Assembly: GCF_004762045.1 (NCBI RefSeq)
Contig: NZ_SJOM01000007.1
Span: 4,217,451 to 4,281,450, forward strand
Source of the DNA: Mycobacterium sp. DL99
Lineage (GTDB): Bacteria; Actinomycetota; Actinomycetes; Mycobacteriales; Mycobacteriaceae
Length of the DNA: 64,000 bases
Direction: 5' to 3'
The stretch's first letter is position 1. Every line of letters begins with the position of its first letter. A program made the translations under genes and the position numbers. This document shows positions 25,461-33,438 of the stretch, in pieces. The notes beneath the pieces are model-generated. The model had not been told where the DNA came from and ran no database searches. It saw only the letters and a list, made by a program, of their open reading frames with translations.

Positions 25461-26321
25461 ATGATCGAGGTCACGCTGCTCGGCACCGGTAGCCCGATTC
25501 CTGATCCGGAGCGGGCCGGACCGTCCACCTTGGCGCGCGCGGGTGACCAGATGTTTTTGATCGACTGCGGCCGCGGGGTGCTGCAGCGTCTGGCCGCCGT
25601 CGGCTCGGGCGCCAACCAGCTCAGCGCGCTATTGCTGACCCACCTGCACAGCGATCACATCGCCGACCTGGGCGACGTGATCATCACCCGCTGGGTCAGC
25701 ACGTTCACCCCGGAGGCAGCGCCCCTGCCGATCATCGGCCCGCCGGGAACCGCCGAAGTGGTCGATGCGACGCTGCGCGCATTCGGACACGACATCGGCT
25801 ATCGCATCGCCCACCACGCCGACCTCACCGGTCCACCGCGGGTGGAGGTCCACGAATACACCGACGCGGTGGTGTGGGACCACGGCGGTGTGCAGATCCG
25901 GGTCGCCCCTACCGATCACCGGCCGGTGACACCGACCATCGCGTTTCGGATCGAACACGGCGGGGCCTCGGTGGTGGCGGCCGGTGACACCGTGCCGTGT
26001 CCCAGCCTGGATGCGCTGGCTGCCGGCGCAGGAGGCTTGGTGCACACAGTGATCCGCAAGGACCTGATCGAATTGCTTCCGCAGCAACGGATCCGCGACA
26101 TCTGCGACTATCACTCCTCGGTGCAGGAGGCGGCGGCGACCGCCACCCGCGCCGGCGTCGGGATCCTGATCCTCACCCACTATGTTCCCGGGATCGCCGC
26201 GGGCACCGAGGACGACTGGCGCGCGCTGGCCGCATCGGTGTTCGACCGCCAGATCGAACTGGGCGACGACCTGCACCGGGTCGAAGTTCATCCCGGGGTG
26301 TGTACCCGCTCGCGCAGCTGA
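25461..26321 (+). CDS. Ribonuclease Z-type metallo-beta-lactamase-fold hydrolase (Rv2407 type)
   Basis: This 286-residue protein has the metal motif THLHSDHIADL, the GTGSPIPDPERAGPS start typical of RNase Z, AAGDTVPCPS and a late histidine in LTHYVPG. In RNase Z the enzyme trims tRNA 3' ends. The usual long flexible arm is absent, so other phosphodiester substrates are possible. ATG 25461 is the first start that keeps the MIEVTLLGTG beta-strand. The 3' end overlaps the convergent LLM oxidoreductase by 34 bp. Confidence 0.82.
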   Translation: MIEVTLLGTGSPIPDPERAGPSTLARAGDQMFLIDCGRGVLQRLAAVGSGANQLSALLLTHLHSDHIADLGDVIITRWVSTFTPEAAPLPIIGPPGTAEVVDATLRAFGHDIGYRIAHHADLTGPPRVEVHEYTDAVVWDHGGVQIRVAPTDHRPVTPTIAFRIEHGGASVVAAGDTVPCPSLDALAAGAGGLVHTVIRKDLIELLPQQRIRDICDYHSSVQEAAATATRAGVGILILTHYVPGIAAGTEDDWRALAASVFDRQIELGDDLHRVEVHPGVCTRSRS

Positions 26322-27169
26322 TCGGCCGCCCTGGCAGCGACGTCGAGATCCGCACCGGCCCAGGGACGTCCGCGGGTGATCAGCACGACGTGCTGCAGGC
26401 CGAGTTCGGTGAGCGCCCGGCACCGCTGCACCAGCTGTGCCACCGTTTCACCGGGTTCGAGCCCGGTGGTGACGGTGCGGTGCACCGCGTCGGCTGGTCG
26501 CCCGATGTCGGCGCAGTGCCGGTCCAGTACCTCGAGCTGACGACGGATGGCTCGGCCACCGTCGGGAACGTCGAACAGGTTGCAGGCGTCGCCGTACTGC
26601 GCGACGAGCCGCAGTGTGCGGCGCTCACCGGTGCCGCCGATCAACACCGGAGGGTGTGGCAGCGTGACGGGACGTGGACTGCCGACCGGCTGTTGCAGTG
26701 CCAAATGTTCTCCCCGGAAGGCCGATTCGTCACCGCGCCACATGTGCTGGGCCAGTTGCAGCAGCTCGGTCATCCGCTCGAACCGCTCTGTGACACCCGG
26801 CAGGAACAGCCCCATCGCAGTCGCCTCGGCCGCGTTGTAACCCGCGCCGAGCCCGAGCCAGGCGCGGCCGTTCGACAGCACGTCGAGCGTCGTCACGGCC
26901 TTGATCAACAAGGCAGGCGCGCGGAAGGTCGCCGCTGTCACCATGGTGCCCAGCCGAATCCGGCGCGTCGCCGCGGCGAGGAACCCCAGCGCGGTATACG
27001 CCTCCAACATCGGTTCGTCGATGGGACTGGCGGGGTCGGCTTGCAGCAGATGATCGGCCACCCACAGCGTGTCGACAGCGGTGCCGTCGAGAAAGCTCGC
27101 GATGGAGGCCAACCGCGCGTGAATCGGGTCCGGCCACGAGTAGTTGGTGACGCTCACGCTCAGTTTCAC
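26288..27169 (-). CDS. LLM-class F420-dependent oxidoreductase
   Basis: This 293-residue luciferase-like TIM barrel has LSVSVTNYSWPD, DTLWVADHLLQADP, IRLGTMVTAATFRAPALLIK, LGLGAGYNAAEATAMG and GGTGERRTLRLVAQYGDACN. This is the F420-dependent subgroup common in mycobacteria rather than the NtaA type seen at 14-17 kb. GTG 27169 overlaps the stop of the membrane-protein gene as GTGA, so the two are coupled and both probably under the MarR neighbour. Confidence 0.85.
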   Translation of the reverse strand: MKLSVSVTNYSWPDPIHARLASIASFLDGTAVDTLWVADHLLQADPASPIDEPMLEAYTALGFLAAATRRIRLGTMVTAATFRAPALLIKAVTTLDVLSNGRAWLGLGAGYNAAEATAMGLFLPGVTERFERMTELLQLAQHMWRGDESAFRGEHLALQQPVGSPRPVTLPHPPVLIGGTGERRTLRLVAQYGDACNLFDVPDGGRAIRRQLEVLDRHCADIGRPADAVHRTVTTGLEPGETVAQLVQRCRALTELGLQHVVLITRGRPWAGADLDVAARAADQLRERVHTPG

Positions 27170-27873
27170 GACCGGCTCCGCGCGGCCCGACGCGCCGGCA
27201 GGAGTGCGCCGACGACGATGAGCCAGATGAGACCCGTGAACCGCGCGATCGGCAGGATCACCGCGGATTCCGGCCAGATCAACACCAACGTGGCCAGTTC
27301 GGCCAATGCGGCGATCGCCAAGCCGGTCCAGGCCACCGGCCGCGGCAGCAGCCCGAGGATGAGGCCGGGCACCGCGATCCCGGCGAGCAGCAAGCCGAGC
27401 GCGACGATGTGCCCGACACCGCCGGTGAGGAACACCAGGTAGTACAGCGCACGGATCAGACCGTCGTCGACGACCACCTCGGCCCGAGACATGGTCCAGC
27501 AGATCAGCCCGGACAACGCGAGTGCCCCGGCCGCCAGAATGCCGCCCGCCAGGGCGATCGTGGCACCGGGCGCCGTCACACCCAGTTGTCGTAAACGGGT
27601 GCTCACGGTCGCGGCGTAGATCGCCAGCGGTACCGAGGCGGCGAACGTGCCCACCGCACTGGCCTGCACCGCGGAGTGGTTGTCGTGGATGTATCGGACG
27701 ATCTCGGCCGCCTCGCCGTAGGGCAACGGCATCACCCCGCCGAGTGCAACACCGACGGCAAGTCCGGCCAGCAGAAGCGTCAGGGATACGGCCGCTACGG
27801 GAGCCAAGGGCGGTCCACTCTGCCTTCCGGTCGCTCGGTCGGTGCGAATTCGATCTCCCGTTGAATCGTTCAT
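27166..27873 (-). CDS. Six-helix membrane protein of unknown function
   Basis: This 235-residue protein has about six membrane segments: LAPVAAVSLTLLLAGLAVGV, AVQASAVGTFAASVPLAIYA, TIALAGGILAAGALALSGLI, YYLVFLTGGVGHIVALGLLL, GLAIAALAELATLVLIWPES and FTGLIWLIVVGALLPA. I cannot name a family with confidence; it resembles DUF4386-like mycobacterial membrane proteins. ATG 27873 lies inside a perfect inverted repeat, so its expression is probably repressed by the divergent MarR protein. Confidence 0.75.
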   Translation of the reverse strand: MNDSTGDRIRTDRATGRQSGPPLAPVAAVSLTLLLAGLAVGVALGGVMPLPYGEAAEIVRYIHDNHSAVQASAVGTFAASVPLAIYAATVSTRLRQLGVTAPGATIALAGGILAAGALALSGLICWTMSRAEVVVDDGLIRALYYLVFLTGGVGHIVALGLLLAGIAVPGLILGLLPRPVAWTGLAIAALAELATLVLIWPESAVILPIARFTGLIWLIVVGALLPARRAARSRS

Positions 27874-27938
27874 GACTTGAACGATATGCCCGGTCGGCAT
27901 CGAACTCAACCCTCTGAATATTTTCATTTTTGAACGAT
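27865..27938. promoter_or_regulatory. MarR operator pair between divergent genes
   Basis: ATCGTTCA (27865-27872), five spacer bases, TGAACGAT (27878-27885) form a perfect inverted repeat over the membrane-protein start codon. A second TGAACGAT at 27931-27938 has a degenerate partner ATTTTCA at 27920-27926, just before the marR start. The shared 9-mer TTGAACGAT (27877-27885 and 27930-27938) supports binding of one regulator to both sites. Confidence 0.6.
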
Positions 27939-27960
27939 TTCGCCGTGATACGGTTTGACC

Positions 27961-28458
27961 GTGGAGAACGGACGGCCCGACACCGTGGCATTTCTGTTGG
28001 CGCAGCTCGGCCACCGGGCCGCGACGCAGTTCGCCGAGCAGATGGCGACGATCGAGCTCACGCCGCCGCACGCCGGAATCCTGCGCGCCATCGGAGCGCA
28101 ACCCGGGCTCAGCCAGCAGTCGCTGAGCACCCAACTGAGCCTGTTACCGAGTCGCGTCGTCAGCTATGTAGACGATCTGGAGGACCGCGGCTACGTCGAG
28201 CGCCGCCGCAACCCCGACGATCGGCGCCTGCACGCGTTGTTCCTCAGCGCCGCAGGCAAGAAGGCGTTACGCCGCATCGGAGAGCTGGCGCGTCGGCACG
28301 ATGACGGCATGACCGCCGGTCTCGACGCCGGACAACGCGACGAGCTACACGCCCTGCTCCAGATTCTCGCCGATCAGCAGGGGCTGACACCGCACGTGCA
28401 CCCCGGCTTCCGCAACCTGGGCCGCACGGGCAGCGGCCGCGTCAAGCCAGGCGGGTGA
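27961..28458 (+). CDS. MarR-family transcriptional regulator
   Basis: This 165-residue winged-helix regulator has LTPPHAGILRAIGAQPGLSQ, SLSTQLSLLPSRVVSYVDDL as recognition helix and GYVERRRNPDDRRLHALFLS as the wing with the DxR motif typical of MarR. It probably represses itself and the divergent membrane protein/oxidoreductase pair through the inverted repeats upstream. GTG 27961 and TTG 27955 are both possible starts. The 3' end overlaps the transglutaminase gene by 17 bp. Confidence 0.85.
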   Translation: MENGRPDTVAFLLAQLGHRAATQFAEQMATIELTPPHAGILRAIGAQPGLSQQSLSTQLSLLPSRVVSYVDDLEDRGYVERRRNPDDRRLHALFLSAAGKKALRRIGELARRHDDGMTAGLDAGQRDELHALLQILADQQGLTPHVHPGFRNLGRTGSGRVKPGG

Positions 28459-29281
28459 CCTCCACGACCACGTCGAGATCGGTCGACCCCTCGCCCGAAT
28501 AGATTCCCTTGAGCGGGGCCACATCCGAGTAGTCCCGGCCCACGCCGACACTGATGTACTGCTCGGTGATCTCGCTGTCATTGGTCGGGTCGTAGTGCCA
28601 CCAGCCACCGGTCCACGCCTGAATCCAGGCGTGGCTCTGCCCGTCGATCGTGTCCCCCACCACCGCCTCGCGCGAAGGATGCAGATAACCCGACACATAT
28701 CGGGCCGGAATCCCCATGGACCGCAACATGATCAGCGAAAGATGGGCGAAGTCCTGGCACACCCCTTTGCCCTCGCGCAGGGCGTCCAGACCCGAGGAGT
28801 GGACCCCGGTGGTCCCCGAGACATAGTCGAGCTCGCTGCGCACCCACTGCGCCACGGCCGTCACCGCCTCGAACGGGTCATGTTCCTTGGCGATCCGCTG
28901 CCCCACGCGCGCGATGCGCCTGCTGCGCGGGGTGTAGTGCGTCGGGCTGAGCACCTCGTCGAACCGGTCGATCACCGCCTCCGAACGCAGATCATCCCAG
29001 CTCACCAGCTCCTCGGGCTTCTCGGCGACCTCGGTCTCGACCACCGAGGACCCCGACACCTCCAGCTCGGTGTGCGGGGCGTGCAGATCGAATGCCGTCA
29101 CCGCCGTGCCCCAGTAGTCGACATACCGATAGGACCGCGTGGCCGGGATGGTCTCGACCCGGTTCAGGATCACGTTCTGGCGCGAGTCCGAACGCGGCGT
29201 CAGCCGTGCCTCGTTGAAGGACGCGGTCACCGCCGACTTGTAGGCGTATCCCGTGGAGTGCACCACCCGTAGCCGCCACAT
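28442..29281 (-). CDS. Transglutaminase-like protein (Rv2409c type)
   Basis: This 279-residue protein has an N-terminal beta-rich domain (RVVHSTGYAYKSAVTASFNE) and a transglutaminase core with the Cys-His-Asp triad: EGKGVCQDFAHLSLIMLRSM, DGQSHAWIQAWTGG and YDPTNDSE. It could act as a cysteine protease or amide-forming enzyme. It sits directly after the alpha-E gene and, with the ATP-grasp gene, forms a three-gene operon conserved across many bacteria. Confidence 0.88.
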   Translation of the reverse strand: MWRLRVVHSTGYAYKSAVTASFNEARLTPRSDSRQNVILNRVETIPATRSYRYVDYWGTAVTAFDLHAPHTELEVSGSSVVETEVAEKPEELVSWDDLRSEAVIDRFDEVLSPTHYTPRSRRIARVGQRIAKEHDPFEAVTAVAQWVRSELDYVSGTTGVHSSGLDALREGKGVCQDFAHLSLIMLRSMGIPARYVSGYLHPSREAVVGDTIDGQSHAWIQAWTGGWWHYDPTNDSEITEQYISVGVGRDYSDVAPLKGIYSGEGSTDLDVVVEVTRLA

Positions 29282-30256
29282 CTAGACCTCACCCTCCTCG
29301 ATGACAACCGCATCCCGGTGCCCGGCATCGGTCCAGGCCACCCACGGCGCGGAGTGGAAGTACTGCAGCGCCAACGCTTCTCCGACGTCCCGGCAGGTCT
29401 TCTGCAGCCCGGCCAGCCGGGCGTCCAGGGATTCCAGCACCGCGCCCGGCTGCAGGAACTCCAGCTCGCTGCGAGCCCGGCCCAACAGCCGTTGCGCCTC
29501 GGCGGTGGCCCCGAGCCGGCTGTGCGGCCGGTTGAGCAGCTCGTCGAGACTGTGTTCGGCCAACCGCAGCGAATAGAAGATCGACCGCGGGAACAGCCGG
29601 TCCAGCAGCATGAACTCGACCACCCGGCCGGCCTCGAGCACGCCGCGGTAGGTACGCAGGTACGTGTCGTGGGCCCCGGCCGAGCGCAACAACGTGACCC
29701 AGGCCGGCGACGACCCGCTGTCCCCGACCCGCGACAGCAACAACCGCACGGTCATGTCGACCCGTTCGATCGCGCGGCCCAACACCATGAAGCGGTAACC
29801 GTCGTCGCGGCTCAACGTCGAATCGGCCAGCCCGGCGAACATCGCCGCGCGCCCCTCGACATACGACAGGAACTCATGGGGGCCCAGACGTTTGGCCGCA
29901 CGCTCCCGCTCGGCCAGCGCGTTGTAGGTGGTGTTGAGACACTCCCAGATCTCCGTCGACGTGACTTCGCGGGCGCCGCGGGCGTTCTCGCGCGCAGCCG
30001 ATATCGAGTCGACGATCGAATTGCCGCCGCTGCCACGGCTGAACGCCACGATGTCGGTCAATGACCACACGTCCAGGCGCCGCGTGGGCGGTTCGATACC
30101 GAGCACCCGCAGCAGCGTCCGCGACGCGACATCCGGGTCGATGCTGGAGTCCTCCAACAACTGATGGACCGTGACGTCGAGGATCCGTGCGGTGTCGTCG
30201 GCCCGTTCCACATAACGTCCGATCCAGTACAGCGACTCGGCATTTCGCGCCAGCAT
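29282..30256 (-). CDS. Alpha-E domain protein (Rv2410c type)
   Basis: This 324-residue all-helical protein begins LARNAESLYWIGRYVERADD, the alpha-E domain signature, and continues with repeated helical blocks such as AVIEFMLLDRLFPRSIFYSL-like segments. Its role is unknown, but it nearly always accompanies circularly permuted ATP-grasp and transglutaminase genes. It ends one base before the transglutaminase start, so the two are tightly coupled. Confidence 0.87.
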   Translation of the reverse strand: MLARNAESLYWIGRYVERADDTARILDVTVHQLLEDSSIDPDVASRTLLRVLGIEPPTRRLDVWSLTDIVAFSRGSGGNSIVDSISAARENARGAREVTSTEIWECLNTTYNALAERERAAKRLGPHEFLSYVEGRAAMFAGLADSTLSRDDGYRFMVLGRAIERVDMTVRLLLSRVGDSGSSPAWVTLLRSAGAHDTYLRTYRGVLEAGRVVEFMLLDRLFPRSIFYSLRLAEHSLDELLNRPHSRLGATAEAQRLLGRARSELEFLQPGAVLESLDARLAGLQKTCRDVGEALALQYFHSAPWVAWTDAGHRDAVVIEEGEV

Positions 30257-30269
30257 CTAATCCCACCCC

Positions 30270-31931
30270 CTACTGCTGTTGTTGCGACGACGAACCATCA
30301 GGCGCGCCATTGGCTTTTGGCCCCTTGGCGGATTTGGGCAGCGACCGCACCACCTCGGCCGCGGCCAGCTCGCGATCCGCCGCCGATGTCCGCGACGCCA
30401 GCACCCAGGTGTCCTTCGATCCGCCGCCCTGGCTGGAGTTCACCACCAGGGACCCTTCCGGCAGCGCCACCCGGGTCAGCCCGCCGGGCAACACCCAGAC
30501 GTCGTTGCCGTCGTTGACCGCGAACGGCCGCAGGTCCACGTGCCGCGGCGCCAGCTTGTTGTCGATCTGGGTGGGGACCGTGGACAGCTGCATCACCGGC
30601 TGGGCGATCCAACCGCGCGGGTCGGCGCGGATCTTCTTGGCGGTCACCGCCAACTCCTTCTCCGAGGCGTCCGGGCCGAACACGATGCCGTAGCCGCCCG
30701 AGCCCTCGACCGGTTTGATGACGAGCTCGGCGATGCGGTCGAGCACTTCCTCGCGTTCGGTGTCCAGCCAACAGCGGTAGGTGTCGACGTTGGCCAGGAT
30801 CGGCTTCTCGCCCAGGTAGTACTCGATGATGGTCGGCACGTAGGTATAGACGAGTTTGTCGTCACCGACCCCGTTCCCCACCGCACTGGAGATCACCACG
30901 TTGCCCGCGCGGGCGGCGTTGAGCAGCCCGGCCACCCCGAGGACCGAGTCCGGGCGGAACTGCATCGGGTCCAGGAATGTGTCGTCGATGCGGCGGTAGA
31001 TCACGTCGACCTGGCGCTCGCCTTCGGTGGTGCGCATGTAGACGGCGTTGTCGCGGCAGAACAGATCGCGGCCCTCGACCAGTTCGACGCCCATCTGCCG
31101 AGCCAGCAGCGAGTGTTCGAAGTAGGCGGAGTTGTAGACGCCCGGTGTGAGCACCACGACGGTGGGGTCGGCGACGTTGGTGGGCGCGGCGTTGCGCAGC
31201 GCCCGCAGCAGGTGCGAGGAGTAGTCGCCGACGGCACGCACCCGATGGGTGGCGAACAGGTTCGGGAAGACGCGCGCCATGGTGCGCCGGTTCTCCATCA
31301 CGTAGGACACCCCCGACGGCGATCGCAGGTTGTCCTCGAGCACCCGGAAGTCGCCCTTGTCGTCGCGGATCAGGTCGATACCCGCGACGTGGATGCGCAC
31401 CCCATTGGGCGGGACGATGCCGGCGGCCTCACGGTGGAAGTGCTCGCACGAGGTGACCAGTCGGCGGGGTATGACGCCGTCGCGCAGGATCTCCTGTTCT
31501 CCGTAGATGTCGTCCAGATACATCTCGAGTGCCTTGACCCGCTGGGTGATGCCACGTTCCAGCCGGGACCATTCCGCCGCCGAGATCACCCGCGGCACCA
31601 GGTCCAGCGGGAACGGCCGTTCCTGGCCGGACAGCGAGAACGTGATGCCCTGATCGATGAACGCCCGGCCCAGCGCGTCCGACCGCGACCGCAGCTCCGA
31701 CGCGTCCGACGGAGCAAGCTCGGCGAAGATGCCCTTGTACGGGCCGCGGACGTTGCCGGCGGCGTCGAACATCTCGTCGTATGCCTCCGAGTAACGGCCC
31801 AGCTGGTTGTAGCCGTCGAAGATGCCCTGATGTTTGACGCGTCGCGCCGACCCGGCACGTTGGCCGGCCCGCCTCGACCCGTTCGACTCGGCCCCTTGCG
31901 TACGGACAGTTCTCAGGCTCACCCTCATCAT
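30270..31931 (-). CDS. Circularly permuted ATP-grasp protein (Rv2411c type)
   Basis: This 553-residue protein carries the circularly permuted ATP-grasp domain: GIFDGYNQLGRYSEAYDEMF, EDNLRSPSGVSYVMENRRTM, DVIYRRIDDTFLDP and VIKPVEGSGGYGIVFGPDAS. Such enzymes probably join a carboxylate to an amine using ATP. ATG 31931 gives the M. tuberculosis length; a longer frame upstream is low quality. The C-terminal tail ends in a glutamine run. It is the first gene of the ATP-grasp/alpha-E/transglutaminase operon, divergent from rpsT. Confidence 0.88.
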   Translation of the reverse strand: MMRVSLRTVRTQGAESNGSRRAGQRAGSARRVKHQGIFDGYNQLGRYSEAYDEMFDAAGNVRGPYKGIFAELAPSDASELRSRSDALGRAFIDQGITFSLSGQERPFPLDLVPRVISAAEWSRLERGITQRVKALEMYLDDIYGEQEILRDGVIPRRLVTSCEHFHREAAGIVPPNGVRIHVAGIDLIRDDKGDFRVLEDNLRSPSGVSYVMENRRTMARVFPNLFATHRVRAVGDYSSHLLRALRNAAPTNVADPTVVVLTPGVYNSAYFEHSLLARQMGVELVEGRDLFCRDNAVYMRTTEGERQVDVIYRRIDDTFLDPMQFRPDSVLGVAGLLNAARAGNVVISSAVGNGVGDDKLVYTYVPTIIEYYLGEKPILANVDTYRCWLDTEREEVLDRIAELVIKPVEGSGGYGIVFGPDASEKELAVTAKKIRADPRGWIAQPVMQLSTVPTQIDNKLAPRHVDLRPFAVNDGNDVWVLPGGLTRVALPEGSLVVNSSQGGGSKDTWVLASRTSAADRELAAAEVVRSLPKSAKGPKANGAPDGSSSQQQQ

Positions 31932-32168
31932 GCTGCCGCACCTGGCCGGGTTTCGCCGGGTCAATGATCGAGCCCGTTTCAGCAGGCCAAAGGGCGGATG
32001 AGGTGGTATTGGAGTCGAAAAACGGCGCATCGGCGCCTGACGTTTCGGCTGCACCGCTTTGGGAGTTCAGACGTCTCGCTGGTACCCTGAACAGTCGCTG
32101 CCCGCAGTGCGGGTGTGCGCACCCAGACTTCGGTAACCCCAGCTAGAGAATTACGAAGGAATTTTTAC

Positions 32169-32429
32169 GTGGCCAACATCAAGTCGCAGGAAAAGCGCAT
32201 CCTCACCAACGAGCGTCGTCGGCTGCGTAACCAGTCCGTGAAGTCGTCGCTGCGTACGGCTGTGCGCAGCTTCCGCGAGGCCGTCGAGGCGGGCGAGAAG
32301 GACAAGGCCGCCGAGTTGCTGGCGACCACCAGCCGCAAGCTCGACAAGGCCGCCAGCAAGGGCGTCATCCACGCCAACCAGGCCGCCAACAAGAAGTCGG
32401 CTCTGGCCCTGGCGCTGAACAAGCTCTGA
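32169..32429 (+). CDS. rpsT: 30S ribosomal protein S20
   Basis: This 86-residue basic protein has the S20 pattern ANIKSQEKRILTNERRRLRN, SLRTAVRSFREAVEAGEKDK and KAASKGVIHANQAANKKSAL. It binds 16S rRNA early in 30S assembly. GTG 32169 follows AAGGA at 32155-32159 and gives the family length. TACCCT at 32083-32088 is a -10 candidate, leaving a leader of about 75 nt with a CCCGCAGTGCGGG hairpin at 32100-32112. Confidence 0.96.
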   Translation: MANIKSQEKRILTNERRRLRNQSVKSSLRTAVRSFREAVEAGEKDKAAELLATTSRKLDKAASKGVIHANQAANKKSALALALNKL

Positions 32430-32462
32430 TCCCCCGGTTCCACCCGAAGTAGTTTTCCCGGT

Positions 32463-33425
32463 TCACCGGGTGGCGAGTTCCGCCACCCGGCGTACCGCTG
32501 TCTCAAGGGCGTAGTCGGCATCTGCCGCTGCGCCCTTTACGTCTGCATTGAGGGTGGCGACCACCCGCATGGCCTCGGCCACCGAGTCGCGCGACCATCG
32601 GCGCGCCTGCTTCTGCGCCTTCTGCACCCGCCACGGCGGCATCCCCAGTTCACCGGCAAGCCGGTACGGATCCCCCGACAGCGGCCCCACCCGCGCGATC
32701 GTGTGCACCGCCTCGGCCAGCGCGTCGGCCAACACCACGTGCGGCTCACCGGCCAGCATCGCCCACCGCAACGCCTCGGCGGCCCCCGCGACATCTCCGG
32801 TGACCGCCTTGTCGGCGATGTCGAAGCCCTTCACCTCGGCCTTGCCGCTGTGATAGCGACGCACCGCGACCGCGTCGACCTGGCCGGCGGTGTCGGCCAC
32901 CAACTGTGAGCACACCGCGGCGAGCTCCCGGATGTTCGATCCGACCGCGTCGAGCACCGCGGTGACCGTGTCATCGGAGACCTTGACCCGCAGTGCGCGG
33001 AACTCGGCACGCACGAAATCCGCGCGCTCGGCGGGCTTGGTGATCTTCGCGCACGGATGCACTTGTGCACCAATCTTTTTCAGCTGATCAGCCAGCGCCT
33101 TGGCCCGCCCGCCACCGGAGTGGATGACCAGCAGCACCGTGCCGGGCGGCAGATCGGCTGCGGCCGAGGCGATCAGGGCCACGGCATCCTTACCCGCCTC
33201 GGCGGCCGCCTCCAGCACCACCAGACGCTCCTCGGCGAACAACGACGGGCTCAGCAGCTCGGCGAGCTCGCTGGTGCTGACCTCGCCGGCCCGCATTCGG
33301 TCCACCGGGACGTCGTCAGATCCCGCCTGCTGGCGCAGCGCCCGCAGCACCGCCCCTACCGCTCGTTCGACCAGCAGTTCCTCATCGCCGAGAACCAGGT
33401 GCAGACCGTCGATCTGTTGAGTCAC
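32463..33425 (-). CDS. holA: DNA polymerase III delta subunit (clamp loader)
   Basis: This 320-residue protein has the HolA pattern: LVLGDEELLVERAVGAVLRA, SPSLFAEERLVVLEAA, PPGTVLLVIHSGGGRAKALA and LRWAMLAGEPHVVLADALAE. Delta opens the sliding clamp in the replisome clamp loader. It is followed 13 bp later... on the minus strand it lies downstream of comEC-comEA, as Rv2413c does. The last bases contain CCGGGTGGC/GCCACCCGG, a stem that may end rpsT or holA transcription. Confidence 0.93.
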   Translation of the reverse strand: MTQQIDGLHLVLGDEELLVERAVGAVLRALRQQAGSDDVPVDRMRAGEVSTSELAELLSPSLFAEERLVVLEAAAEAGKDAVALIASAAADLPPGTVLLVIHSGGGRAKALADQLKKIGAQVHPCAKITKPAERADFVRAEFRALRVKVSDDTVTAVLDAVGSNIRELAAVCSQLVADTAGQVDAVAVRRYHSGKAEVKGFDIADKAVTGDVAGAAEALRWAMLAGEPHVVLADALAEAVHTIARVGPLSGDPYRLAGELGMPPWRVQKAQKQARRWSRDSVAEAMRVVATLNADVKGAAADADYALETAVRRVAELATR

Positions 33426-33438
33426 ACCGATGATCGTG

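Noticed and set aside
30279..31967. Open frame antisense to the ATP-grasp gene (about 562 codons)
   Set aside because: No family pattern; the ATP-grasp motifs are on the other strand.
32468..32491. CCGGGTGGC/GCCACCCGG stem as a certain rpsT terminator
   Set aside because: It lies within the holA coding end and has no T-run, so it is only mentioned as possible.
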